Assembly: GCF_022802975.1 (NCBI RefSeq)
Contig: NZ_JAFEVZ010000013.1
Span: 94,099-158,098 of the forward strand
Direction: 5' to 3'
Length of the DNA stretch: 64,000 nucleotides
Origin: Flavobacterium pectinovorum
Lineage (GTDB): Bacteria > Bacteroidota > Bacteroidia > Flavobacteriales > Flavobacteriaceae
This document shows positions 53,787 to 61,261 of this stretch, one piece after another. A program made the position numbers and the translations under genes. Under the pieces are notes generated by a model, which worked only from the letters and a program-made list of their open reading frames with translations, had not been told where the DNA came from and did no database searches. Every line of letters begins with the position of its first letter. The first letter of the stretch is position 1.

Positions 53787-53875
53787 TTAACCGTAAAGTT
53801 CGCTAAGATTTACGCTAAGAACACAAAGTTATTTTCTTTGCGAAACTTGCGAAACCTTAGCGAACTTTGCGGTTA
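53787..53875. repeat. Long hairpin between pyrF and the BtuF-like gene
   Basis: TTAACCGTAAAGTTCGCTAAG (53787 on) pairs with CTTAGCGAACTTTGCGGTTAA (to 53875): 20 bp matched, with the two G/T positions near the outer end unpaired or wobble. The loop repeats the same words (ACGCTAAG, TTTGCGAAACTTGCGAAAC). It is non-coding with no U-tract on the minus strand. Confidence 0.75.
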
Positions 53876-53893
53876 ATCTATTTATAAAGTTGG

Positions 53894-54745
53894 TTAAAAC
53901 TTAGAATTAATTATTTCCTCCATTTCCTGCTGTACTTTTAAAGCCTCTTCCCTTGCCTTTTCTGCAAAATCGGTTCCGTTTGAAGCATAAATAATAGCTC
54001 TGGCAGAATTTACCAATAAACCAACTTTATCATTCATTCCGTATTTGCAAACTTCAGACAAGCTTCCACCCTGCGCACCGATTCCCGGAACCAGTAAAAA
54101 ACTGTCCGGAACAATTTTTCTGATTTCTGCAAAATATTCGGCTTTGGTAGCGCCAACCACATACATTAAATTATGACTGTTTTTCCATGACTTAGAAGTT
54201 TCTAAAACTTGTTTATACAATTCTTTAGCTCCGCTCAATTCGGCTTCGCCTCGTGCTCCATTTGTTGTTAAGGTTTGAAAATCGAAAGCTCCTTCGTTTG
54301 AAGTTAAGGCTAACATTATTGTATGTTTATTTTCAAAAGCCAGAAAAGGCTCAACTGAGTCTTTTCCCATGTACGGTGCAACGGTAACACTGTCAAAATT
54401 TAAATCTTCAAAAAAAGCTTTGGCATACATGCTTGAAGTATTTCCGATGTCGCCACGTTTTGCATCAGCAATCGTAAAAATTTCAGGAAACTTTTCATTA
54501 ATATAATTGATTGTTTTTTGCAGTGATATCCATCCCTTTATACCATACGCTTCAAAAAAAGCAGTATTAGGTTTATAGCCTACAGTAAGATCATGTGTCG
54601 CATCAATTATAGCTTTATTAAATTCGAAAATTGGATCTTCGGTTTCTAATAAATGCTGGGGAATTTTTGTTAAATCCGGATCCAGTCCAACACATAAAAA
54701 TGATTTTTTCTGAAATATTTGTTCGTGTAGTTGTTGTGTAGTCAT
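53894..54745 (-). CDS. pyrF: Orotidine-5'-phosphate decarboxylase (type 2)
   Basis: Last step of UMP synthesis. The 283-residue protein belongs to the type 2 (Mycobacterium/Myxococcus-like) OMP decarboxylases: FLCVGLDPDLTKIPQHLLE, VGYKPNTAFFEAYG, the active-site IADAKRGDIGNTSSMYAKAF (DAKRxD with the catalytic Lys) and FLLVPGIGAQGG. Length is typical for that subfamily. A TATTTTTG -7-like element lies about 60 bp upstream. Confidence 0.95.
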   Translation of the reverse strand: MTTQQLHEQIFQKKSFLCVGLDPDLTKIPQHLLETEDPIFEFNKAIIDATHDLTVGYKPNTAFFEAYGIKGWISLQKTINYINEKFPEIFTIADAKRGDIGNTSSMYAKAFFEDLNFDSVTVAPYMGKDSVEPFLAFENKHTIMLALTSNEGAFDFQTLTTNGARGEAELSGAKELYKQVLETSKSWKNSHNLMYVVGATKAEYFAEIRKIVPDSFLLVPGIGAQGGSLSEVCKYGMNDKVGLLVNSARAIIYASNGTDFAEKAREEALKVQQEMEEIINSKF

Positions 54746-55017
54746 TCGTGATTTTTTAGTTCTTCCAATTCAAAGAAATGATTCATTTTAGAAAGTATGC
54801 AAAAATAAATAAAGACACTCAATTAAGAATAACTTTTGGTATTTATATTCTAAAGAACACTTAAAACTTTTTTATTTTCCGAAAATAACAATTCAAAGTA
54901 AAATCAAATTATTCAATAAAAAAATGTGAATTATACAACAGTTTATAAAATTGATGTAACACAAAACCGATATACAATTTGCAATTTTACATTATAAAAT
55001 TCTTCAACATAAAATCA

Positions 55018-55227
55018 TGAATTTCAAAGAAATAAGAAAACTGGAATGAATTGAAAGGAAAGTTGAATCAAAAAATGCCACTCTGACGATGACGATTTGA
55101 TGTTTGCTAAAGAATCTAAATTGCAAAGAAAACTTTAGCAAAAATTAGGTAAACAAAAGAAGAAGTGCATCAAATTTTGTCAGAATTGCATAATCCTTTC
55201 AAAATATACCAGTGTACCGCCTAACCT
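55018..55227 (+). pseudogene. Decayed small gene of unknown family
   Basis: Coding-like pieces in shifting frames: ATG then NFKEIRKLE, a TGA (possibly from TGG), IERKVESK, then in other frames SDDDDLMFAKESKLQRKL, a TAG, QKLGK, and KEEVHQILSELHNPFKIYQC to a final stop at 55225-55227, directly followed by a terminator. At least two stops and two frameshifts are needed. The pieces are charged and helix-like as in a small cytoplasmic protein. It could be chance, but the run of plausible peptide ending exactly at a terminator argues for a relic. Confidence 0.45.
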
Positions 55228-55247
55228 AAATTAGGCGGTATTTTTTT
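55215..55247 (+). terminator. Terminator after the decayed small gene
   Basis: TACCGCCTAA, loop CCTAAA, TTAGGCGGTA followed by seven T residues: a perfect 10 bp stem. The stop codon of the relic lies inside the left arm. Confidence 0.88.
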
Positions 55248-55344
55248 AATTTTTAAATTTAAGTTTAACGTTAGACAATTCCTAAAGTCCCTAATTAACA
55301 CAAAAAACAAATAAATTAGTTATCTTTAACCATATCTTTACAAA

Positions 55345-55896
55345 ATGAAATTATTTATAAAATTTGACATCAATACAATTTGTACACTTTTTCTAAAAGA
55401 AAAACTGGATGAGCAAAATTTAAATTTTGCTACTTTAGGTTTTGGAGAAATTGAACTTGAAGACAATCTAAGTACAGAGTCATTAGATGAACTTAAAAAC
55501 AGTTTAAGTCCTTTTGGTTTTGAAGTAGTTGAAAATCAAAAAAGTGTTTTGGTTCAAAAAATAAAAGATGCCATAATAGAACTGGTTTACACTGATGATA
55601 ACAATAACTTTAAAAGTTCAGCTTATCTTGCAGACAAATTAAATCATAGCTATGGTTATTTATCAAATGTGTTTTCTGAAGTGACCTATTCCTCTATTGA
55701 AAATTTTATAATCATTCAAAAAATTGAAAGAGCAAAACAGTTAATGATTGTGAATGAAATGAGTTTAACCGAAATTGCTTTTTTACTAAATTATTCCAGT
55801 GTCGCACACTTGAGTACTCAGTTTAAAAACACAACAGGAATAACACCTTCAGCCTTTTTGAGAATTATTAAAAAACGAAGAGAAAATTTAAAATAA
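55345..55896 (+). CDS. AraC family transcriptional regulator
   Basis: A 183-residue regulator. The last 100 residues are an AraC-type double helix-turn-helix: LADKLNHSYGYLSNVFSEVT and MSLTEIAFLLNYSSVAHLST, then QFKNTTGITPSAFLR. The N-terminal 70 residues form a small alpha/beta domain with no known ligand motif. It is followed after 20 bp by a response regulator and 14 bp later by a histidine kinase, so the three are one transcription unit and probably one signalling module. Confidence 0.9.
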   Translation: MKLFIKFDINTICTLFLKEKLDEQNLNFATLGFGEIELEDNLSTESLDELKNSLSPFGFEVVENQKSVLVQKIKDAIIELVYTDDNNNFKSSAYLADKLNHSYGYLSNVFSEVTYSSIENFIIIQKIERAKQLMIVNEMSLTEIAFLLNYSSVAHLSTQFKNTTGITPSAFLRIIKKRRENLK

Positions 55897-55916
55897 AAAC
55901 CAAATACCTATAATCA

Positions 55917-56366
55917 ATGCAAAAAAACGCATTACACATTTTACTTGCTGACGATGACGAAGACGACAGACTTTTTTTTAAAGATGCTTTTGAAGAAGTA
56001 AAAGTACAAACCAAAGTCGAATTTGTTTTCGATGGCTTACAGCTAATGGAGCATCTTATGAATCCGGACACTAAATTACCTGATATTTTATTTCTGGATT
56101 TGAACATGCCTAAAAAAACGGGTAAAGAATGTTTAATAGAAATAAAAAAAACAGAGCATCTTAAAAACCTTATAATTGCAATTTATTCAACATCCTCTTC
56201 TGATGAGGATATTGAAGATACTTTTGTTGAAGGTGCCAATATTTATATAAAAAAACCGAGTGATTTTAATGCTCTTAAAAAAATTATTAATGAAGTAATA
56301 ACGCTAAACTGGCACTATCACACTTCAGGACTTAACAGAGACAATTTCTTATTGAGCCTTAAATAA
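55917..56366 (+). CDS. Single-domain response regulator (CheY-like receiver)
   Basis: A 149-residue receiver without an output domain. The acidic pocket is ADDDEDD near residues 10-16, the phospho-acceptor Asp61 in LFLDLNMP, the switch residues near YSTSSSDEDI, and the conserved Lys113-Pro114 in IKKPSD. It resembles receivers of the bacteriophytochrome/RcpA-type class paired with kinases like the next gene, 14 bp downstream. With no DNA-binding domain it must act by protein contact, perhaps on the kinase or the AraC protein. Confidence 0.92.
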   Translation: MQKNALHILLADDDEDDRLFFKDAFEEVKVQTKVEFVFDGLQLMEHLMNPDTKLPDILFLDLNMPKKTGKECLIEIKKTEHLKNLIIAIYSTSSSDEDIEDTFVEGANIYIKKPSDFNALKKIINEVITLNWHYHTSGLNRDNFLLSLK

Positions 56367-56380
56367 AATATTACAATCTA

Positions 56381-58165
56381 ATGAAATGGATGCCTAAGTT
56401 TAATTCCTCAAATTCTTTGAGAGTTATTTTTATAATAGCTATTTTCATTTTACTTTTTCTTTCATCAATAGCTTATAAACATAATCGTGATCTAAACGAA
56501 TCCAGCAAACTGGTAATACACACCTATGAAATTAACGTACAGCTTGAACAGTTAATTTCTGCCATAAAGGATGCTGAAACTGGTCAGCGGGGATATATTA
56601 TTACCCGCAATCCTAAATTCCTGACTCCATATATTTATTCAAGAGATAAAGTAAACAGATCGTTTATTACGCTTAAAAAATTAACTTCAGACAATCCGAA
56701 GCAAAAACAAAATCTTGAAAATCTGTTTTCTTTGGTTGTTCAGGAGTTCAAAACTTTCGAAAACTGTCTAAAATACAGCAATCCCAAAACTTACGATAAA
56801 AGAAAACTGGACAATTATATGTTCAGCGGTCGTATTTTGATGGAAAATATTCGTTTTCAGGTTGAAAAAATGAAAGATATTGAGAAGAAATTTTTAGAGA
56901 AAAGACTCCGCAAATATGATGAAGAGATTTCTTTAGGCCCTATATTTTCAATTTCTCTGTTTTTAACCGCACTCACTTTTATTCTGTTAGCTTACAGACA
57001 AATCAGCAGAGATCTTATTCGATTAAAAAGTTACAACAAAAAACTATTAATTTCGAGCGGATTGATGTCTGAGTCTGAAAAAATAGGACAATTCAGTACC
57101 TGGCAATGGGATTTAGATACTAATAAAATTGACTATTCAGATAATCAGTTTCGAATTTTAGGCTATTCTCCAAATTCTTTTGTTCCCAATAAAGACACTT
57201 TTCTCGATTTTGTACATCCGGAAGATAAAGATGCTGTTGCAAATTCTATGGAAGGGATTATCAACAATAATGAGCTGCCATTTACTTATTATAAAATTAT
57301 CAAACAGAATAATGAAATCAGGCATTTTAAATCTACAGGAAAATTACTTGTCGACCAGAACGGCAGTAATATTTTGTTAGGAATAAATTTTGACATCACT
57401 GATGAGCATTTATTAAACATTGAGCTTAAGGAACGTAATAGTCAACTGGAAAAAAGTAACAAAGAACTCGCTTCCTTTAACCATGTTGCTAGCCATGATT
57501 TACAAGAACCGCTTCGTAAAATTCAAACTTTTATTTCGAGAATTTCTGAAACCGACAGAGCTGCAATTTCTGACAACGCCAAAGAATATCTTATCAAAAT
57601 TGAAACATCTGCCAAAAGAATGCGCGTTTTAATTGATGACTTATTATTGTTTTCAAAAACCAATACAACCAAAAAAGAATTTATTAAATCTGACCTGAAT
57701 GAATTATTAGAAAATTCCAAATCAGAACTGGCTGTAATACTTGATGAAAAAAAGGGAACTATTAAAGTAAGTAAACTTCCAAAACTTCATGTAATTCCGT
57801 ATCAGATTGAGCAACTTTTTATCAATTTGATTGGTAATTCATTAAAATACAGTCAGCCGGAAATAGCTCCTCAGATTGTTATTCGCTGTGAAAAGATTTT
57901 ATCTAATGAAATTCCGGAATTGATAGACCAGCCATTTAAAAAATTCTACAAAATTACTTTTACTGATAACGGAATGGGATTTGATCCTCAGTTCAAAGAC
58001 AATATTTTTGTATTGTTTCAGCGTCTGCATTCTAAAACCGATTATCCCGGTACCGGAATTGGTTTAGCCATCTGTAAAAAGATTGTAGAAAATCACAAAG
58101 GCTACATTACTGCCGACAGTAAACCCAACGAAGGCTCGGTGTTCACAATATTTCTGCCTGAATAA
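56381..58165 (+). CDS. CHASE3/PAS sensor histidine kinase
   Basis: A 594-residue inner-membrane sensor. TM1 is at about 10-27, followed by a periplasmic CHASE3 domain (40-180, with DAETGQRGYIITRNPKFL) and TM2 (about 187-205). A cytoplasmic PAS domain with PAC motif (235-345) precedes a HisKA domain with His372 in SHDLQEPLRK, and an HATPase with N box LIGNSLKYSQ, G1 TDNGMGFDP, F box LFQRLH and G2 GTGIGLAICKKI. It pairs with the preceding response regulator. A terminator follows. Confidence 0.94.
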   Translation: MKWMPKFNSSNSLRVIFIIAIFILLFLSSIAYKHNRDLNESSKLVIHTYEINVQLEQLISAIKDAETGQRGYIITRNPKFLTPYIYSRDKVNRSFITLKKLTSDNPKQKQNLENLFSLVVQEFKTFENCLKYSNPKTYDKRKLDNYMFSGRILMENIRFQVEKMKDIEKKFLEKRLRKYDEEISLGPIFSISLFLTALTFILLAYRQISRDLIRLKSYNKKLLISSGLMSESEKIGQFSTWQWDLDTNKIDYSDNQFRILGYSPNSFVPNKDTFLDFVHPEDKDAVANSMEGIINNNELPFTYYKIIKQNNEIRHFKSTGKLLVDQNGSNILLGINFDITDEHLLNIELKERNSQLEKSNKELASFNHVASHDLQEPLRKIQTFISRISETDRAAISDNAKEYLIKIETSAKRMRVLIDDLLLFSKTNTTKKEFIKSDLNELLENSKSELAVILDEKKGTIKVSKLPKLHVIPYQIEQLFINLIGNSLKYSQPEIAPQIVIRCEKILSNEIPELIDQPFKKFYKITFTDNGMGFDPQFKDNIFVLFQRLHSKTDYPGTGIGLAICKKIVENHKGYITADSKPNEGSVFTIFLPE

Positions 58166-58186
58166 ATTTCTCAGTAATACTTTTAA

Positions 58187-58233
58187 AAACGTTATATAAA
58201 TCCTGCTATGGGAATTATATAACGTTTCTTTTT
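58187..58233 (+). terminator. Terminator after the histidine kinase gene
   Basis: AAACGTTATATAA, loop of about 15 nt, TTATATAACGTTT followed by CTTTTTT: a perfect 13 bp stem ending the araC-RR-HK transcript. Confidence 0.88.
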
Positions 58234-58304
58234 TATGCTGTAAAGCAATCCTTACCATTCGTTTGCATCTTTGTAATGTAGATAATGAATAACAAATTAA
58301 CAAG

Positions 58305-58889
58305 ATGCTCTCATCAAAAACATCATTTTTAAAAATACTTTTTACAGGAGTTACATTGGTATCAATTAACGCTTGTGAAAGAAATGACAAAATTGAAAAA
58401 GAAGACATCCAAAACGTTCTTATAACAAACAATAATGAAGAAACAGAAGTTTATTTTTTTACTGCTTTAGCAAATTCAACCCAGGCTATTATTGCTAAAA
58501 GTCAATTGGCGCAATACAAAAGTTTAGAACAAAATACGAGAAAAATGAGTTCTAAAATCGAAAACAACCAAGTGATGCTATTGCAGGAAATAAATAAGAT
58601 TACACTAAAAAAACTTATTGTCATTACCGATATAAATATCCCTACGAATGACGATTTGTATAAATTAATTGATACTTCATATGTAAGTTTTGATAAAGTC
58701 TATATTAATTCTATGACCAAATTATTATACGAACAAATTCAATTATTAGAATCAATTTCTAAAAAAACAAATGATAGTACTGTTTCAAAATTAGCATTTC
58801 ATTATTTACCAATACAATACAAACTTTTGCTTGAAACTGAAAAATTAAATGAATTAAATACAATTAAGAATACTACAATTATTAACTAA
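58305..58889 (+). CDS. DUF4142-like lipoprotein
   Basis: A 194-residue lipoprotein: signal peptide with lipobox INAC near residue 24, then a helical protein resembling DUF4142 (VYFFTALANSTQAIIAKSQL at the start, and the alternating helices NDDLYKLIDTSYVSFDKVYI). DUF4142 proteins are ferritin-like four-helix bundles of unknown role in stress-linked gene groups. It starts a plus-strand series of small envelope genes after the kinase terminator. Confidence 0.68.
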   Translation: MLSSKTSFLKILFTGVTLVSINACERNDKIEKEDIQNVLITNNNEETEVYFFTALANSTQAIIAKSQLAQYKSLEQNTRKMSSKIENNQVMLLQEINKITLKKLIVITDINIPTNDDLYKLIDTSYVSFDKVYINSMTKLLYEQIQLLESISKKTNDSTVSKLAFHYLPIQYKLLLETEKLNELNTIKNTTIIN

Positions 58890-58900
58890 AACTTTAAATT

Positions 58901-59521
58901 ATGAAAATGCCATCAAATATTTTATGCACCTTAACCTTTTTTTTAACAGCTTCATTTGGAATGCTGCATGCTCAGGACAACAATGTTAATACCGAATTTG
59001 GTATAAAAGGCGGAGTAAACATGTCAAACTTTTACAACGAAGATGCAGACGATAAAAATATGTTATTCGGTTTTAATGCAGGTCTTTACGCTACACTTCC
59101 AATATCAGATTTTGTAGCAATCCAGCCGGAACTATTATTCACTACCAGAGGATCTGAATTAGAATATAATGGACTTGTTTCAGGCAGTACAAAATTCAAA
59201 TTAAATTATATTGAACTTCCTCTGTTAGTAAGAGTCAATCTAACTAAAAACTTCAATATACATGCCGGTGGTTATGCCTCTTATTTGGTGAGTTCTAAAA
59301 TAACAGGAGAAGGAGATATTGATTTTGAACAAGAATTTGATACCGATAATTTCAACAAATTTGATGCCGGTATTGCAGCTGGTGTGGGATTAGATTTTAA
59401 CCCGATAAGTGTTGGATTACGATACAACTACGGATTAACAACTTTTATTAAAGACGGTGATAATTCTTCTGATTTAAAAAACACCAACTTTTCTTTATAT
59501 CTATCATATAAACTAAACTAA
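58901..59521 (+). CDS. PorT-type outer membrane beta-barrel protein
   Basis: A 206-residue outer membrane protein. Signal peptide to about residue 24 (SFGMLHAQ), then the porin-family pattern FGIKGGVNMSNFYNED, PISDFVAIQPELLFTTRGSE, YIELPLLVRVNLTKNFNIHA and VGLRYNYGL, with an aromatic C-terminal strand. This is the OMP_b-brl_2 (PorT-like) fold of about eight strands. It starts 11 bp after the DUF4142 gene. Confidence 0.86.
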   Translation: MKMPSNILCTLTFFLTASFGMLHAQDNNVNTEFGIKGGVNMSNFYNEDADDKNMLFGFNAGLYATLPISDFVAIQPELLFTTRGSELEYNGLVSGSTKFKLNYIELPLLVRVNLTKNFNIHAGGYASYLVSSKITGEGDIDFEQEFDTDNFNKFDAGIAAGVGLDFNPISVGLRYNYGLTTFIKDGDNSSDLKNTNFSLYLSYKLN

Positions 59522-59554
59522 CTCTTTAATTATTAACCCTAAACAATCTAAATC

Positions 59555-59707
59555 ATGTCAAATTTATTATACACCATCGCAGTAATTTTAGTCATTCTTT
59601 GGGCCTTAGGATTTTTTGTCTATAGCGCAGGAAGTATTATACATATTTTATTGGTAATTGCCATTGTAGCCATCTTGTTAAGACTTATTAAAGGTCGCGA
59701 AATTTAA
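59555..59707 (+). CDS. lmo0937 family membrane protein (50 aa)
   Basis: A short ORF: ATG at 59555, 50 codons. The protein MSNLLYTIAVILVILWALGF continues as FVYSAGSIIHILLVIAIVAI and ends LLRLIKGREI: two hydrophobic helices with a basic end, the pattern of the lmo0937/DUF5670 family. It lies between the beta-barrel and YtxH genes, 33 and 49 bp away, as part of the stress-type cluster. Confidence 0.88.
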   Translation: MSNLLYTIAVILVILWALGFFVYSAGSIIHILLVIAIVAILLRLIKGREI

Positions 59708-59756
59708 AATCAAATATTATTAAAATAATTTATATCAATCTTTTAAATCAAACATT

Positions 59757-60041
59757 ATGAAAACTAGCAGCACAATTTTAGGAATTTTAGGAGCCGCAGC
59801 GGCAGGAGCATTTTTAGGAGTATTATTTGCACCGGACAAAGGGTCTGAAACCAGAAAAAAAATCAAAGATAAATCGAAAGATTACGGAGATAACCTTAAA
59901 GGAAAAGTAGATGGTATTTTAAGCTCATTAAATTCTAATGGCAAAGATATTATCGAAGAAGGAAAAGCAAAATTCAATCAGGTAAAAGAAGACTTCAACG
60001 CTATCAAAGATGAAGCAAAGACTGTAAAAACGAACTACTAA
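59757..60041 (+). CDS. YtxH domain protein
   Basis: A 94-residue protein with a glycine/alanine-rich membrane helix (ILGILGAAAAGAFLGVLFAP), the YtxH signature APDKGSETRKKIKDKSKDYG, and a long charged amphipathic C-terminal helix. YtxH proteins are membrane-anchored general stress proteins of unknown mechanism. It is within a compact plus-strand series. Confidence 0.88.
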   Translation: MKTSSTILGILGAAAAGAFLGVLFAPDKGSETRKKIKDKSKDYGDNLKGKVDGILSSLNSNGKDIIEEGKAKFNQVKEDFNAIKDEAKTVKTNY

Positions 60042-60076
60042 AAAGTGAATTTTTCAATCATAAAACACCCAAAATC

Positions 60077-60436
60077 ATGGAAACTAATGCAACAACAAAC
60101 GACAACCTGAATATGTACGACAAAGCAGAAAACTATACCAAAACAAGTTTAGAATTAATTAAACTTAAAACGGTATCAGCAGCTGCAGATGTTTTATCAA
60201 CATTAACATCACGGATAGCGGTTGGCGCTGTTGTTGCATTTTTTACTTTGTTTCTCAATATTGGACTTAGCTTATGGATTGGAAAAGAACTTGGCGAATA
60301 CTATTATGGCTTTTTTGCAATAGCACTCTTTTATTTAATTGTTGCTATTGTACTACACAAAACACAGCACAAGTTGATTAAAACACCTATTGGAAACATG
60401 ATCGTTTCCAGTATTCTGAAAGACTCAAAAAACTGA
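60077..60436 (+). CDS. Phage holin-like (Holin-X type) membrane protein
   Basis: A 119-residue protein. The N-terminal 40 residues are amphipathic (KAENYTKTSLELIKLKTVSA), then two membrane helices (VGAVVAFFTLFLNIGLSLWI and YYGFFAIALFYLIVAIVLHK), with a polar end. This fits the Actinobacterial Holin-X/phage holin family superfamily, found in bacterial stress clusters with YtxH. A lysis role is not implied. It follows YtxH by 35 bp. Confidence 0.75.
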   Translation: METNATTNDNLNMYDKAENYTKTSLELIKLKTVSAAADVLSTLTSRIAVGAVVAFFTLFLNIGLSLWIGKELGEYYYGFFAIALFYLIVAIVLHKTQHKLIKTPIGNMIVSSILKDSKN

Positions 60437-60465
60437 TTTTACAATTGATAAAGAAAAAGACTGTT

Positions 60466-60816
60466 ATGGAAACTATTTATACTATTGATGCATTAAATCA
60501 GAGAATTCAGCTTTTAGAAAATCGACAAAACAGGGAATGGTGCGACATCAAAGACGAAGTCGATGAAATCAAAGAGAATTTAAAACCGCTGAATCTCATT
60601 CGGAACACGGTTCAGGAAGTCAATGAAACTGTAGGTTTTAAGAGTGATCTTGCCCAATCAGCTGTAAGCATCGGAATAGGTTACCTCGCTAAAAAACTGG
60701 TAATCGGAAAAACCGATTCAACGTTTAAGAACATTCTCGGATCAATATTACAGCTTGCCGTGACCACTTTAATCACAAAGCCAACAGACCATGATCCTTC
60801 TTCAGTGAAGGAATAA
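60466..60816 (+). CDS. Small protein of the YtxH/holin cluster, unknown function
   Basis: A 116-residue protein from the ATG at 60466; an in-frame TTG seven codons upstream is possible but less likely, since neighbours also start ATGGAAAC or similar. It has a coiled N-terminal half (IDALNQRIQLLENRQNREWC, IKDEVDEIKENLKPLNLIRN) and a C-terminal half with AVSIGIGYLAKKLVIGKTDS and NILGSILQLAVTTLITKP, possibly a membrane-associated hairpin. It ends the cluster begun by the DUF4142 gene. Confidence 0.7.
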   Translation: METIYTIDALNQRIQLLENRQNREWCDIKDEVDEIKENLKPLNLIRNTVQEVNETVGFKSDLAQSAVSIGIGYLAKKLVIGKTDSTFKNILGSILQLAVTTLITKPTDHDPSSVKE

Positions 60817-60867
60817 AATCAAGAAGATTCACTTAAAGAGTAACTGTATAACTAAAAACAACTTATT

Positions 60868-60966
60868 ATGGAAAAGATAAACGAAATAATAATCAAAAAT
60901 GGTGTTTACATTTACTCCAATTTCTATAAATGTTTTGAATACACAAGAGTATTTCTAGGTATCTAA
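60868..60966 (+). CDS. Possible 32-residue ORF
   Basis: ATG at 60868 in a context (TTATTATGGAAA) like the previous gene's start; encodes MEKINEIIIKNGVYIYSNFY and then KCFEYTRVFLGI. It has no membrane helix or known motif. It lies 51 bp after the preceding gene and could be the end of the same transcript. Length and composition do not exclude chance. Confidence 0.3.
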   Translation: MEKINEIIIKNGVYIYSNFYKCFEYTRVFLGI

Positions 60967-61022
60967 CTGTTTATACGTTCAGCTACAACAAACGGTTAAA
61001 TGGTTAATACATCACTATATTT

Positions 61023-61057
61023 TAAGGTTCTGAGTTACTAAGGCACTAAGATTCTGA
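61023..61057. repeat. 'TTCTGAGTTACTAAGG' intergenic element, left arm
   Basis: AGGTTCTGAGTTACTAAGG, then CACTAAGATTCTGAG: degenerate copies of one word. It is the imperfect reverse complement of 61236-61264 (CTTAGAACCTTAGTATCTCAGAA), so together they bracket the two terminators before prfA's 3' end. Confidence 0.6.
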
Positions 61058-61099
61058 GTACAAAAAATTAGAATTCGAAAATAAGCCTTATCTCAACCA

Positions 61100-61143
61100 A
61101 AAAGAGACTGTCTCACTAATGTGAAACAGTCTCTTTTCTTTTA
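61100..61143 (+). terminator. Terminator for the plus-strand stress cluster
   Basis: AAAAGAGACTGT and ACAGTCTCTTTT form a perfect 12 bp stem around a 14-nt loop, followed by CTTTTA. It is about 280 bp after the last sure cluster gene. Confidence 0.82.
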
Positions 61144-61187
61144 TACCAAATAGAACTGTAATTTTTTTTTTGAGTCCAATTTTATAA

Positions 61188-61223
61188 ACAAAAAAACGAC
61201 CGTTCCATAAAAAACAGTCGTTT
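61188..61223 (-). terminator. Terminator of prfA
   Basis: Read on the minus strand: AAACGAC, TGTTTTTTATGGAACG, GTCGTTT followed by TTTTG. It lies about 40 bp after the prfA stop. Confidence 0.75.
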
Positions 61224-61261
61224 AAATATTTTAAAACTTAGAACCTTAGTATCTCAGAAAC

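Larger units (their letters stand above)
54746..55344. other. Spacer pyrF-araC with a decayed small gene
   Basis: The left 270 bp are AT-rich and carry only the pyrF promoter. From 55018 there is a degraded coding-like stretch ending at a strong terminator (55215-55247). The last 100 bp should contain the AraC gene promoter; no consensus pair was seen. Confidence 0.5.

Noticed and set aside
58064..58432. 122-codon minus-strand ORF over the kinase end and the DUF4142 gene start
   Set aside because: It crosses a strong terminator and two well-supported plus-strand genes; the translation shows no domain.
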